Source of the DNA: Nocardia jinanensis | GTDB taxonomy: Bacteria > Actinomycetota > Actinomycetes > Mycobacteriales > Mycobacteriaceae | Length of the DNA stretch: 64,000 bases | Assembly (NCBI RefSeq): GCF_014645735.1 | Contig: NZ_BMMH01000030.1 | Span: 1-64,000 of the forward strand | Direction: 5' to 3' | Part shown: positions 26,172 through 35,519 of the stretch, one piece after another | How the letters are laid out: the number at the start of each line of letters is the position of its first letter | How positions within the stretch are numbered: position 1 is the first letter of the stretch | Notes under the pieces: generated by a model | Databases searched by the model: none | The model's input: only the letters and a program-made list of their open reading frames with translations | Told to the model about the DNA's origin: nothing | Translations under genes and position numbers: made by a program

Positions 26172-27038
26172 TCAGCGCAGTGTCGCGGTGAGGTGCGGGT
26201 AGCCCTTCTTCGGATGCTTCAGTGCCAGATCCCAACCCTGCTCGACCTGGTCGGCGTACACGTTGACGGTAGACGGCAGCAGGATCGGCTTGCCGAATTT
26301 CACGGCGTAGGAAGCCTTGTCCGGAATCCGGCCCTCGAGAGTTGCCAGGATGGTTGCCGCCGACCACATTCCGTGCGCGATGGCCCGTGAGAAACCGAAT
26401 GCCTTGGCACCCAATGCCGAGGTGTGAATCGGGTTCTGGTCGCCGGAGGCGTTCGCGTAGCGGGTGATCGTCTTCTGATCCACCTTCAGCGTCCGCAGCG
26501 GGGGCGGCGGCACCTCGTCCGGTTTCGGTTCGGGCTTGGGCCCGCCCGACAGCGATGTCTTCTGCTGGTGCAGGAAGGTGGTGACCTGCCGCCACACCAG
26601 TTCCCGGCCCACCCGGATCTCGCTGATCGCGTCGACCAGCAGACCCTTGGGGTGTTCGCGCAGGTTCTCGATATGCGCGGTGATATCGAGCGGTTCGCTC
26701 AGCGAGATCTCCCGGGTGCGTTCGATCAGGTTCTCCGCGTGCACCGCGCCGACCGCCACGAACGGGAAATCGCGCTGTACCACGAGTTTCATCACCAGCG
26801 GGAAGGTGATGATGAACGGATAGGTCAGCGGCAGGGTGTCGCCGAACCGCAAACCGGTGGCCGCGCAGTAGGCGGCCAGGTGTTCCGGATCGGCCCGGAA
26901 GCCGTCGAGCCGGACCTCACGGTCCGGAATCACCGATTTCCGGGCCGATACCAGCGGTAGCGGGACCGCGCCCAGCGCGGCCTTCACGAACAGGCTGCTG
27001 TTCTTCGGCGGTGTGTCGAGAGTGATGGTCTCGGTCAT
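26172..27038 (-). CDS. htdX: 3-hydroxyacyl-thioester dehydratase, double hot-dog (HtdX)
   Basis: 288 residues, start ATG. Dehydrates (R)-3-hydroxyacyl thioesters to trans-2-enoyl thioesters. The C-terminal hot-dog has the hydratase-2 motif: YANASGDQNPIHTSALGAKAFGFSRAIAHGMWSAA, with catalytic Asp and His. The N-terminal hot-dog is the degenerate substrate-binding half (FRADPEHLAAYCAATGLRFGDTLPLTYPF). The ATG shares one base with the fabG4 stop, so htdX and fabG4 are cotranslated, the Rv0241c-Rv0242c arrangement. Confidence 0.92.
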   Translation of the reverse strand: MTETITLDTPPKNSSLFVKAALGAVPLPLVSARKSVIPDREVRLDGFRADPEHLAAYCAATGLRFGDTLPLTYPFIITFPLVMKLVVQRDFPFVAVGAVHAENLIERTREISLSEPLDITAHIENLREHPKGLLVDAISEIRVGRELVWRQVTTFLHQQKTSLSGGPKPEPKPDEVPPPPLRTLKVDQKTITRYANASGDQNPIHTSALGAKAFGFSRAIAHGMWSAATILATLEGRIPDKASYAVKFGKPILLPSTVNVYADQVEQGWDLALKHPKKGYPHLTATLR

Positions 27039-28405
27039 CAGGCGCCGATCATGCTCTGGCCGCAGACGCGGACGATATTGCCGTTCACCGCGTTCGACGC
27101 CGGGCCGGCGAAGTAGGCGATGGTCTCGGCGACGTCCACGGTCTCGCCGCCTTGGTTCAGCGAGGCCATCAACCGGCCGCCCTCCCGGGTGGCCAGCGGG
27201 ATCGCCGCGGTCATGGCGGTCTCGATGAAACCGGGCGCGACGGCGTTGATGGTGATGCCCTTGGCGGCCAGTTCGGGTGCCTCGGCGTTAACCATGCCGA
27301 TGACCCCGGCCTTGGACGCGCCGTAGTTCGTCTGCCCGCGGTTGCCGGCGATACCCGCGATGGAGGAGACGTCGATGACCCGGCCGCCCTCCTTCAGCGC
27401 GCCTGCGGCCACCAGTCCCTGGGTGATCCGGTGCGGCGCGGCCAGATTGACGTTCAGTACCGCGTTCCAGCGGCCCTCGTCCATATTCGCCAGCAGTTTG
27501 TCCCGGGTGATCCCGGCGTTGTGCACGATGATGTCGATTCCGCCGAAGCGTTCGGTGGCGAATTCGGCCAGCCTTTCGGCGGCGTCGGGTGCGGTGACGT
27601 CCAGTGCCAGCGCGGTGGCGCCCACCTTGTTGGCGGTTTCGGCCAGCGCCTCACCGGCTGCCGGGATATCGGCGACGATGACCTGCGCACCGTCCCGGGC
27701 GAAGACCTCGGCGATGGTGGCGCCGATACCGCGGGCGGCGCCGGTCACCACGGCGACCTTGCCGTCGAGGGGCTTGTCCCAGTTCGCCGGGGCGACCGCG
27801 TCGTCCTTACCGACGCGGATCACCTGGCCGTCCACGAAGGCCGATTTGGCGGACAGGACGAACCGCAGGGTCGAGGCCAGACCGGTCGCGGCCGGGGAGG
27901 CGTCGGGGTGCAGGTACACCAGTTGCGCGGTGGCGCCACGCAGCAGTTCCTTGCCCACGGACCGGGTGAAGCCCTCGAGCGCCCGCTGGGCGATCTGACC
28001 GTCCACGCTGCCGGCGAGTTCGGGAGTGGTGCCGATGACCAGCACCCGACCGGACGGCGCGATACTGCGCATGGCCGGCTGGAAGAACTCGAACAGCTGC
28101 GACAGATCCTCGATGCTGCCGATACCGGTGGCGTCGAAGACCAGGGCGCCGTACTTGGTTCCCGTGGTGAGGGAATCGGCGAAGGTGTAGTCGCCGGCCA
28201 GCAGCGCCCGCAGCGGTTCGGCGACGCGGCCCTTACCGCCCAGCAACACCGGCCCGGGCAGCGCCGGCTCACCGGCCACGTAGCGCCGCAGTTTCTCCGG
28301 CTTCGGCAGACCCAGCTTGTTCGCGAGGAACCCGCCCGGCGCGGAATTGACGAACGATCCGTAGAGGTTGGGTGCACCCTTGCTCTTGGCTGCCACAGTT
28401 CCCAC
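27038..28405 (-). CDS. fabG4: 3-oxoacyl-ACP/CoA reductase FabG4, long two-domain form
   Basis: 455 residues, matching the long FabG4 of mycobacteria. NAD(H)-linked reductase of 3-ketoacyl thioesters. The N-terminal ~200 residues form the extra flavodoxin-like domain. The C-terminal SDR domain shows VTGAARGIGATIAEVFARDGAQVIVADI, VHNAGITRDKLLANMDE and the catalytic Ser-Tyr-Lys in IDVSSIAGIAGNRGQTNYGASKAGVIGM. The start is a GTG at 28405; a GTG at 28397 region has the better-spaced AGGTGGGA site, so the exact start is open by three codons. The TTAC-N6-GTAA palindrome lies about 60 bases upstream. Confidence 0.93.
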   Translation of the reverse strand: MGTVAAKSKGAPNLYGSFVNSAPGGFLANKLGLPKPEKLRRYVAGEPALPGPVLLGGKGRVAEPLRALLAGDYTFADSLTTGTKYGALVFDATGIGSIEDLSQLFEFFQPAMRSIAPSGRVLVIGTTPELAGSVDGQIAQRALEGFTRSVGKELLRGATAQLVYLHPDASPAATGLASTLRFVLSAKSAFVDGQVIRVGKDDAVAPANWDKPLDGKVAVVTGAARGIGATIAEVFARDGAQVIVADIPAAGEALAETANKVGATALALDVTAPDAAERLAEFATERFGGIDIIVHNAGITRDKLLANMDEGRWNAVLNVNLAAPHRITQGLVAAGALKEGGRVIDVSSIAGIAGNRGQTNYGASKAGVIGMVNAEAPELAAKGITINAVAPGFIETAMTAAIPLATREGGRLMASLNQGGETVDVAETIAYFAGPASNAVNGNIVRVCGQSMIGA

Positions 28406-28459
28406 CTTTTCTGTTGCTCGATGTGGTGTCGGGAGTCGCCGGAGGCGGTGTCGACATTG

Positions 28460-28479
28460 AACTTACTCCGGAGTAAGTT
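28460..28479. promoter_or_regulatory. perfect 20-base operator between fabG4 and fadA2
   Basis: AACTTACTCCGGAGTAAGTT, a perfect palindrome in the 180-base gap between the divergent fabG4-htdX and fadA2 units. Its core TTAC-N6-GTAA recurs before the tetR gene (12596-12609) and before fadE5 (39103-39116). Confidence 0.75.
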
Positions 28480-28585
28480 TATCGTAAACCGAGCGCGGGC
28501 GGGCGTCGGACGCCGCGGCGGGGAGCCGCGGCCCGGGCCCGGAGCACCCGACCCTCTCGCCAACTCGACAACCTGGGAGACCCGA

Positions 28586-29878
28586 GTGACCACCACACCC
28601 CGAACGACTCGTCCGGTAGCCATCCTCGGCGGTAACCGCATCCCGTTCGCGCGTTCCGACAAGGCCTACGCCCACGCCTCCAACCAGGACATGTTCACCG
28701 CGACCCTGGACGGGCTGGTGAGCCGATTCGGCCTGCAGTCCGAACGTCTGGGCATGGTCGCCGGCGGCGCGGTCCTCAAACGGGTCGGCGAGCACGGCAT
28801 GATCCGGGAGAGCGTGCTCGGCAGCCGGCTCAGCCCCTACACCCCCGCCCACGATCTGCAGCTGGCCTGCGGCACCGGCCTCCAAGCCATCGTCACGGTC
28901 GGCGATGCCATCGCGGCCGGCCGGATCGAGGCGGGAATCGGCGGCGGCACCGACACCACCTCCGACGCACCCATCGGGGTCAGCGAGCGGATGCGGGAGT
29001 GGATGCTGAACATCAACCGCGCCCGCACCAACGCCGAGCGGCTCAAGCTGGTGGGGCAGTTGCGCCCCGGCATGGTCGGGATCGAGATTCCGCGCAATGC
29101 CGAACCGCGCACCGGGTTGTCGATGGGCGAGCACGCCGCCATCACTGCCAAGGAATTCGGTGTCGCCCGCGACGCACAGGACGAACTGGCCTACCTGTCG
29201 CACAAGAACATGGCCGCCGCCTACGAGCGGGGTTTCTTCGACGATCTGGTGACCCCGTTCCTCGGACTCACCCGGGACGACAACCTGCGCCCGAACTCCT
29301 CGCTCGAGAAGCTGGGCACCCTGAAGCCGGTCTTCGGTGTGAAGCTGGGCGACGCCACGATGACCGCGGGCAACTCCACTCCGCTCACCGACGGTGCGTC
29401 GGCGGTGCTGCTGTCCAGCGACGAATGGGCGACCCAGCGCAACCTTCCGGTGCTCGCGCATCTGGTGGACAGCGAAGTCGCCGCGGTCGACTACATCCAC
29501 GGGCCCGACGGGCTGCTCATGGCCCCCACCTACGCGGTACCGCGGCTGCTGGCACGTAACGGCCTGACCCTGCAGGATTTCGATTTCTACGAGATCCACG
29601 AGGCCTTCGCCTCGGTGGTGCTGGCCACCCTGCAGGCCTGGGAATCGGATCAGTACTGCAAGGAGCGGCTCGGCCTGGACGGGGCGCTCGGCTCGATCGA
29701 TCGCGCCAAGCTGAACGTCAACGGCTCCTCGCTGGCCGCCGGGCACCCGTTCGCCGCCACCGGTGGCCGGATCGTCGCCCAGGCCGCCAAGCAGCTGGCG
29801 GAGAAGGGGTCGGGCCGTGCGCTCATCTCCATCTGCGCGGCCGGGGGCCAGGGCGTGGTCGCCATTCTGGAGCGCTGA
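28586..29878 (+). CDS. fadA2: acetyl-CoA acetyltransferase (thiolase) FadA2
   Basis: 430 residues from the GTG at 28586; the longer upstream frame is the shadow of fabG4. Thiolase that cleaves 3-ketoacyl-CoA or condenses acetyl-CoA. The nucleophile is Cys95 in LQLACGTGLQA. The His of YEIHEAFASV, the NVNGSSLAAGHPFAATGGRI segment and the second cysteine in ISICAAGGQG complete the active site. Divergent from fabG4, sharing the operator. Position and divergence equal Rv0243. A strong hairpin terminator follows at 29950. Confidence 0.93.
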   Translation: MTTTPRTTRPVAILGGNRIPFARSDKAYAHASNQDMFTATLDGLVSRFGLQSERLGMVAGGAVLKRVGEHGMIRESVLGSRLSPYTPAHDLQLACGTGLQAIVTVGDAIAAGRIEAGIGGGTDTTSDAPIGVSERMREWMLNINRARTNAERLKLVGQLRPGMVGIEIPRNAEPRTGLSMGEHAAITAKEFGVARDAQDELAYLSHKNMAAAYERGFFDDLVTPFLGLTRDDNLRPNSSLEKLGTLKPVFGVKLGDATMTAGNSTPLTDGASAVLLSSDEWATQRNLPVLAHLVDSEVAAVDYIHGPDGLLMAPTYAVPRLLARNGLTLQDFDFYEIHEAFASVVLATLQAWESDQYCKERLGLDGALGSIDRAKLNVNGSSLAAGHPFAATGGRIVAQAAKQLAEKGSGRALISICAAGGQGVVAILER

Positions 29879-29949
29879 ACCGGTCCACGACGGGTCCGTC
29901 CGGCGGGTGAGGGAAGCGCCCACGGCCGAGGCGGACCGACAGGGGATAC

Positions 29950-29982
29950 GAGGTGCCCCGATCGGGAAGATCGGGGCACCTC
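29950..29982 (+). terminator. terminator hairpin after fadA2
   Basis: A 14-base perfect stem, GAGGTGCCCCGATC, around a five-base loop, 71 bases past the stop codon. Confidence 0.75.
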
Positions 29983-30165
29983 TGTATCCGGCGATCGGAC
30001 GCTCGCGCATACGCGTTCCCTTTCATCGGGACGTCGAGAGCGGATCAGGTGCTGATTTCCCGCGTGGCACGCTTCGGCCGTATCCCGGCGCTGATCGAAT
30101 CGTGCGCGGGCCGGGCGGTGCCGGCGCCGCCCGGCGGTATGTCACCGGCAGGTGACCCGCGGTTT

Positions 30166-31197
30166 CTACTCCTGGCCGGGCAGTTCGTGATGTCCGCCGA
30201 AGGCCTCCCGCATCGCGGAGAGGGCTTTGTCCGCGTACGCGGATTCCCCGCGCGAAGCGAAGCGCTGGAACAGCGCCGCCGACAGCACCGGTGCCGGTAC
30301 TCCGATATCCACCGCCGCGTCGAGTGTCCAGCGACCCTCCCCGGAATCGGAGATCCGGCCGCCGAAGGAATCCAGGTTCGGGTCGGCGCGCAGTTGCGCC
30401 GCGGTGAGGTCCAGCAGCCAGGACGCCACCACCGACCCGCGTCGCCACACTTCGGCGACCTCCCCGATATCGATGTCGTAGCGGTAGTACTCGGGATGTT
30501 CGAGCGGAGTCTCCTCGGCGGAGTATTCACCGCCGGCCCGGTTGCCGTAATCGGCCTTGTGCAGGATGTTGAAGCCCTCGGCGTAGGCGGCCATGGCGCC
30601 GTACTCGATCCCGTTGTGCACCATCTTCACGAAATGGCCCGACCCCGCGGGACCGCAGTGCAGGTAACCCTGTTCGGCGGGACCGGGCTCGCCCGTCCGC
30701 CCCGGAGTCCGTGGCGCGGCCGAGACCCCGGGCGCGATGGCCCGCAATAGCGGTTCCACGTACCGCACCGGTTCCGCCGCACCCCCGATCATCAGGCAGA
30801 ACCCGCGCTCGCGGCCGTACACACCACCCGAGGTACCGATATCGAGGTAGTGGATACCGAGCGGGGCCAACTGCGCGGCCCGGGCGATATCGTCGTGGTA
30901 CCGGCTGTTACCGCCGTCGATGACGATATCCCCGGGTTCCAGCAGTCGCGCCAGCTGATCGACGGTGGCGCCGGTGAGGCCGGCCGGGATCATCACCCAC
31001 ACCACCCGGGGGGTGTCGAGTTCGGCCACGAACTCCACGAGATCGGTGCTACCCCGGAAACGGCCACCGAGCTCGGTGGTGAGGTCGTCGATCACCTCGA
31101 CGTGGCGTTCGCATCCCACCGCGGTATGCCCGGCCGCGACGATCCGCCGCACGATATTGGCCCCCATCCGGCCCAGCCCGATCATGCCCAACTGCAT
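30166..31197 (-). CDS. gnd: 6-phosphogluconate dehydrogenase (decarboxylating), short type
   Basis: 343 residues from the ATG at 31197, which follows GGAGACG; the frame extends a few codons upstream. Oxidises 6-phosphogluconate to ribulose 5-phosphate with CO2 release. MQLGMIGLGRMGANIVRRIVAAGH is the Rossmann start, DGGNSRYHDD and LDIGTSGGVYGRERGFCLMIGG the substrate region, and GSGHFVKMVHNGIEYGAM holds the catalytic Lys. The length (about 340) is that of the NAD-type, F420-era actinobacterial Gnd rather than the 470-residue enzyme. It interrupts the fadA2-fadE5 synteny. Confidence 0.92.
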   Translation of the reverse strand: MQLGMIGLGRMGANIVRRIVAAGHTAVGCERHVEVIDDLTTELGGRFRGSTDLVEFVAELDTPRVVWVMIPAGLTGATVDQLARLLEPGDIVIDGGNSRYHDDIARAAQLAPLGIHYLDIGTSGGVYGRERGFCLMIGGAAEPVRYVEPLLRAIAPGVSAAPRTPGRTGEPGPAEQGYLHCGPAGSGHFVKMVHNGIEYGAMAAYAEGFNILHKADYGNRAGGEYSAEETPLEHPEYYRYDIDIGEVAEVWRRGSVVASWLLDLTAAQLRADPNLDSFGGRISDSGEGRWTLDAAVDIGVPAPVLSAALFQRFASRGESAYADKALSAMREAFGGHHELPGQE

Positions 31198-31535
31198 CTC
31201 GCGTCTCCTTCGCATAGGAGTCCGGTTCGCACGTCGTCACCGATTGTGCCCGCCCGTCGAGAAAATCCGTCGACTCGATGTGTAACGACCTGTGCGCGGC
31301 ACCGATATACCGGTCGGCTCCGTGCATTCGCCTGACCCCCGACCCGGCGACTGCACGGGGCCACTCTGCTGTCCGGGACTCGGTTCGGGCGATATGTCCC
31401 AACTGCGACGTCAGTGCGTATCCAGATGGCGCAGCTGTGATCGATCAGGCACTGAAGATTACAGTTCGGACAACTATCGTTGGCGAAGGCTCGCACCCGC
31501 GAGTCCCCGAAGTATCGATTTGGGGAGGACGGTTC
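31198..31535. other. 338-base divergent gap between gnd and vanW-family gene
   Basis: No gene and no clear palindrome seen. It must hold the promoters of both divergent genes. The frame of the VanW gene is open back to 31278 but without coding character. Confidence 0.4.
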
Positions 31536-34184
31536 GTGAGCAGCGAATCGAACACCGACCGAGGTGACAGACGCGATTCCGGCCGTCCGCAGCCGATCGA
31601 CGGCGGCCTACGTCAGCTGCTCGAGACCGGCCGTGCCCAGCAGGGCCGGCCTTCGCCCGAACCGACAGAACCGGCCGACAATGTCAGAGCCGGCTGGCGC
31701 GGCGGCAGTTCCTGGCTGAACCCCGCCAACGGAGCGCAGCCGGACCGGGGACCGTCGTCATCGGGTTCGGATCCCGGCGCCGACTCCCCCCGAACCTCGG
31801 CCCACACCCCAGAGATCTCGCGGTCCGCCACTCCACCGCTGCCTCCTGGTCGCGCTCCCGCCGGGCACGGTCCCGGCGCTCCCACCGGGGCCGACCCCAG
31901 GACTGCCCCCGGACCGTCCGCCGGCCCCGGCGTGCCCAGCGGTCCTGCTGGGCCTTCGGGTCCCGGGCCGTCCGCCGGTCCTGCTCGGCCTTCGGGTCCC
32001 GGGCCGTCCACTGGTCCCGTTCGGCCTTCGGGTCCCGGACCGTCCGCCGGTCCCGCTCGACCGCTCGGGCCGTCCGCGTCCACCGGGCCCGCCCCCGCCG
32101 ACCCCACCGGCTCCGATTACGCCACCCAGCAGTTCCCGCTGCCCGCTCCCGCGTCCGCCGCCTTCGCCGACTCCGACCCCGACGATGCGCCGACCGAGGT
32201 TTTCGATTCGACCGCGCTGACCCAGCGCCTCTCCGGGGGCCCGTCGTCCTGGCCGGGACATCCCAACAATCCGACCAGCGCCGATATCCTGTCGCACGGT
32301 GGATCCGAGCCGCCGGCGCCGCCACGCGGCCCGGGCGGGGGCCGCGGCACCGGCGGGCCCGGTGACGACAACGGCCGGTTCTCGGCCGCCCGCGCCCGGC
32401 TGCGCGATTCCGCGAAAGCCCGGCGCGTGCTGCTGGTCGCCGCGATCGTTTTCGGTGTGGCGCTCGTGGGCTATATCTCCGATCTGGTGATGACCTCCGG
32501 CAAGATCCCGCGCGGGGTCGAGATCGCCGGTGTCGCCATCGGTGGGATGGACGAAGCGGACGCCCGCGCGAAGTTGCAGGAAAAACTCGATCCGCGCGCC
32601 GGTGAATCCGTCCCGGTGAAGATCGCCGATGTGCAGACCCAGCTCGTGCCCGCCGCCGCCGGTCTCGGGGTCGACTGGGAGGCGACCTGGGAACGAGTCG
32701 GTGGTCAGCCGCTCAACCCCGCCTCACGTCTGCTGTCCTTCGTCGCCACCCGCGAGGTCACGGTGGCCAGCTCGGTCGACGAAGCCGCGCTGGGCCGCAC
32801 CTTCGAGGAGTTGAAGGTGCACGATCAGCCGCCCGTGGAGGGCGGTATCCACTTCGAGGGCACCCGGCCGGTCGAGGTGAATCCCACTTCCGGCCGGGTA
32901 CTGGATCAGGCCGGCGCCCGCACCGTGCTCACCGAAGAATGGGCGACCGCGAGCACCCTGGACCTGCCCGTCGCCACCGCACCGCCCGCCGTCCGCCAGG
33001 ACGCGATCGATCAGGCGATGCACCAGATCGCCGAACCCGCGGTGAGCGCGCCGGTCGGTTACATCGGTAAGGGCGAGGCGAATGCCACCCTGAGCCCGGA
33101 ACAGATCGCCACCATCGTCGGCTTCGTACCCGACGGGAACGGCGGGCTGCGGGTCGAGTTCGACCACAAAGTGGCCACCGACCTGCTCGCACCGCAACTG
33201 GCCTCGACCGAGGTCGAACCCAAGGACGCGACCTTCACCTTCTCCGGCACGCCCACCGTCGTCCCGGCCGTGGTCGGCGACAAGATCAACTGGGCGAAGA
33301 CGCTGGAGCAGCTGCCCGCGATGCTCGCCGCCGCCGGCGCTCAACGCACCACACCCGGAATCTATGAGCGGATCGAACCCAAGCTCACCACCCAGGCGGC
33401 CGAGGCGCTCGGGATCAACGAGGTGATGGGCGAGTTCACCACCAGTGGTTTCACCGGGCCGTCCGGGGTGAACATCCGTACGGTCGCCCAGGAGGTCAAC
33501 GGCGCGGTCGTCAAACCGAACGACACCTTCTCCCTGAACACCCACACCGGTCCGCGTACCGCAGCCGAAGGCTATGTGGAATCGGGCATCATCGACCACG
33601 GCCGCCCCAGCAAGGCGGTGGGTGGTGGGATCAGCCAGTTCGCGACCACTCTCTACAACGCCGCCTATTTCGCGGGCCTCGAGGACGCCGGTCACACCGA
33701 ACACAGCTACTACATCTCCCGCTATCCGGCCGCACGGGAAGCGACCGTATTCGACGGCGCCATCGACCTGCAGTTCCGCAACAACACCCCGCACGGTGTG
33801 TACATCCAGGCATTCGCGGACAGCTCCGAGGTGACGGTCCGTATCTGGGGCACCAAAACGGTGAATGTGGAGTCCTTCACCGGCGAGAAGACCAAACCGA
33901 CCGAACCGGAAACCGTCACCCTCCCCGAGGGCGACGACTGTATCGCCTCGACGGGCGCACCGGGTTTCACCATCTCCGACACTCGCGTGATCAGCGATGT
34001 GAATACCGGCGCGGAGGTGTCCCGTACGACCCGTACCGTGAAATACGACCCGGTGCCGGAGGTCAAATGTGAATCACCGGACAAGAAGCCGGAGGAATCC
34101 GCGGACGCACCGAGCGGCGGCAGCGGGCCCAGCAGTAGTCCACCCACCAGCAGCCGGCCCGGCGGCCGCCCGGGCTCCCGCTGA
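31536..34184 (+). CDS. VanW family membrane protein with peptidoglycan-binding domains
   Basis: About 882 residues from the GTG at 31536 after GGGGAGG. Residues 1-300 are low-complexity and Pro/Gly/Ser-rich, including 12-residue repeats. One span follows (VLLVAAIVFGVALVGYISDLVM, about 305-325), then putative peptidoglycan-binding (YoaR-like) domains. The VanW domain follows: EFTTSGFTGPSGVNIRTVAQEVNG, KPNDTFSLNTHTGPRTAAEGY, GGGISQFATTLYNAAYFAGL and HSYYISRYPAAREATV. A Ser/Pro-rich tail ends it. Topology places VanW outside the membrane, facing peptidoglycan. The link to vancomycin resistance in the name is historical; function is unproven. Confidence 0.87.
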   Translation: MSSESNTDRGDRRDSGRPQPIDGGLRQLLETGRAQQGRPSPEPTEPADNVRAGWRGGSSWLNPANGAQPDRGPSSSGSDPGADSPRTSAHTPEISRSATPPLPPGRAPAGHGPGAPTGADPRTAPGPSAGPGVPSGPAGPSGPGPSAGPARPSGPGPSTGPVRPSGPGPSAGPARPLGPSASTGPAPADPTGSDYATQQFPLPAPASAAFADSDPDDAPTEVFDSTALTQRLSGGPSSWPGHPNNPTSADILSHGGSEPPAPPRGPGGGRGTGGPGDDNGRFSAARARLRDSAKARRVLLVAAIVFGVALVGYISDLVMTSGKIPRGVEIAGVAIGGMDEADARAKLQEKLDPRAGESVPVKIADVQTQLVPAAAGLGVDWEATWERVGGQPLNPASRLLSFVATREVTVASSVDEAALGRTFEELKVHDQPPVEGGIHFEGTRPVEVNPTSGRVLDQAGARTVLTEEWATASTLDLPVATAPPAVRQDAIDQAMHQIAEPAVSAPVGYIGKGEANATLSPEQIATIVGFVPDGNGGLRVEFDHKVATDLLAPQLASTEVEPKDATFTFSGTPTVVPAVVGDKINWAKTLEQLPAMLAAAGAQRTTPGIYERIEPKLTTQAAEALGINEVMGEFTTSGFTGPSGVNIRTVAQEVNGAVVKPNDTFSLNTHTGPRTAAEGYVESGIIDHGRPSKAVGGGISQFATTLYNAAYFAGLEDAGHTEHSYYISRYPAAREATVFDGAIDLQFRNNTPHGVYIQAFADSSEVTVRIWGTKTVNVESFTGEKTKPTEPETVTLPEGDDCIASTGAPGFTISDTRVISDVNTGAEVSRTTRTVKYDPVPEVKCESPDKKPEESADAPSGGSGPSSSPPTSSRPGGRPGSR
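31941..32075 (+). repeat. 36-base tandem repeat in VanW gene
   Basis: Three full units at 31941, 31977 and 32013, and a partial fourth at 32049, each starting GGTCC and containing CGGCCTTCGGGTCCCGG. They encode GPARPSGPGPSA-type repeats in the N-terminal disordered part. Copy number is probably variable between strains. Confidence 0.85.
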
Positions 34185-34220
34185 ACGAGGTCCCCGCGGG
34201 AGCACGACCGAGCCAATACG

Positions 34221-34255
34221 GAACCGCCCGCCCCGAATACCGGGGCGGGCGGTTC
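34221..34255 (+). terminator. terminator hairpin after VanW gene
   Basis: GAACCGCCCGCCCCG pairs over 15 bases with its complement around AATAC, between the convergent VanW and DUF4185 genes. Confidence 0.8.
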
Positions 34256-34276
34256 CGTCTCCGTCGGCGAGTGCCG

Positions 34277-35368
34277 TTACAGCGGGGTCCGCATGAGCAG
34301 CACGTTGTACTGGCGGTGCACCGTGAGCAGGAAGTACAGATCGCTACCGGTCTGGTAGGGGAAGATCATCGGCGCGTACGACGTCGGGAGCGCGGCCGCC
34401 TCCAGCAGTACCCGGGGGGTGCTCCACGGCCCCTCGGGTGAGTCCGCGGTCCGCAGCACCACCGAGTTGAACGGATCGGTCGTCAACATCACGAATTTGC
34501 GCAGGTGGTCGTTCCACTGCACGGACAACTCGGCCACCCCGTCGACCACCGGCGCGGAAGCTTTCGCGTCGTTCGGTTTCCAGCCGTGACCGTCCCAATA
34601 CTCGTAGGCGTCGAGATTCGCGATATCGGCTTCCCGCACCCGCGATACGTATCCGGGGTGGTTGCGGCCCGCTGGAGTGCCGTACCGATAGACGAACCCG
34701 TCGTCCTCGACGAAGGCGTTCTGCTGGAAACGTTCGTGCCCGTCCACATTGGCCCGCCGCGTATTCGGCAGCTGGGCCCAGGTCCGCCCGCCGTCGCCGG
34801 ACGCCGCGAGGGTGGAGAAGTTGGTGGTCCACAAACCGTGGTCACCCCACTCCTTCACCGACATCATGCTCATGTACTGCACCCCGCCCACCGCGATACC
34901 GGCGGTCGGGATCAAGCTGATCTCGATACCCGGGATCTTCGGGCTCGGTAGCGGATTGGGGACCGCGCCGTCGAATACGATGCCCCGCGCGGGATCCTTG
35001 GTGTGGCTGTAGAACAGCACATTGCTGGTCCACGCCCACACGCTGCCGGCCAGCAGGTTCGGCACCCCGAGGCCCGCTGAATCGCCGAAGGCGGTCAGCA
35101 TGGTGCCGGCCCCGTCGTCCCACATGACCCCCAGATCGGTGCCCAGTACATTCACCTGCTGAGTCCGGTTGGGACTGTCCAGCCCCGTCACCTGGAACAC
35201 GGCCTGGGTGTCCCCCGGCAGCGTCGGCAAACCGCGGGGTTCGCCGTTGATACCGGGGATCGGATTCACATTGTTCGGATCCGCGACCGCCGGACCTGCC
35301 AGAACAAGCGCGGCGACGGCACCGGCGACCCCGGTGCGTACGAGGACGGACAGCGGGCGGTGGGTCAT
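34277..35368 (-). CDS. secreted DUF4185 protein (copy 1)
   Basis: 363 residues from the ATG at 35368, which follows AGGAGGACAT; the upstream frame is non-coding. Sec signal peptide with cleavage probably after AGPAVA. The mature part has DUF4185 features: TDLGVMWDDGAGTMLTAFGDSAG, PAGRNHPGYVSRVREADI, YWDGHGWKP, VVLRTADSPEGPWSTPRVL and PMIFPYQTGSDLYFLLTVHRQYNVLLMRT, like a five-bladed beta-propeller glycosidase relative. DUF4185 proteins act on cell-wall arabinan/glycan in some actinobacteria; that this copy is an active enzyme is inference. A close paralogue lies at 41968-43074. Confidence 0.85.
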   Translation of the reverse strand: MTHRPLSVLVRTGVAGAVAALVLAGPAVADPNNVNPIPGINGEPRGLPTLPGDTQAVFQVTGLDSPNRTQQVNVLGTDLGVMWDDGAGTMLTAFGDSAGLGVPNLLAGSVWAWTSNVLFYSHTKDPARGIVFDGAVPNPLPSPKIPGIEISLIPTAGIAVGGVQYMSMMSVKEWGDHGLWTTNFSTLAASGDGGRTWAQLPNTRRANVDGHERFQQNAFVEDDGFVYRYGTPAGRNHPGYVSRVREADIANLDAYEYWDGHGWKPNDAKASAPVVDGVAELSVQWNDHLRKFVMLTTDPFNSVVLRTADSPEGPWSTPRVLLEAAALPTSYAPMIFPYQTGSDLYFLLTVHRQYNVLLMRTPL

Positions 35369-35519
35369 TCGATGTCCTCCTGCTGGGCGGCACGGCGGTC
35401 CGATGGCCCATCTTGCCATGATCATCGTCGGGCGGCGGGCCGGACGGGAAGCGCAATGGGCCGCCACCGGTGCACGGCCCTATAGTGCGGACGCGTGGCG
35501 GCACGGCTCGGTCGAACCG

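Noticed and set aside
25954..26595. 213-residue leftward frame over the tRNA 3'-half
   Set aside because: Shadow of htdX and the tRNA-like sequence, no family features.
27152..28585. Long rightward open frame before fadA2
   Set aside because: It is the antisense shadow of fabG4 and has no family features; the fadA2 GTG at 28586 fits the thiolase start.
31941..32075. CRISPR array
   Set aside because: Units are contiguous without spacers and lie in a coding frame.
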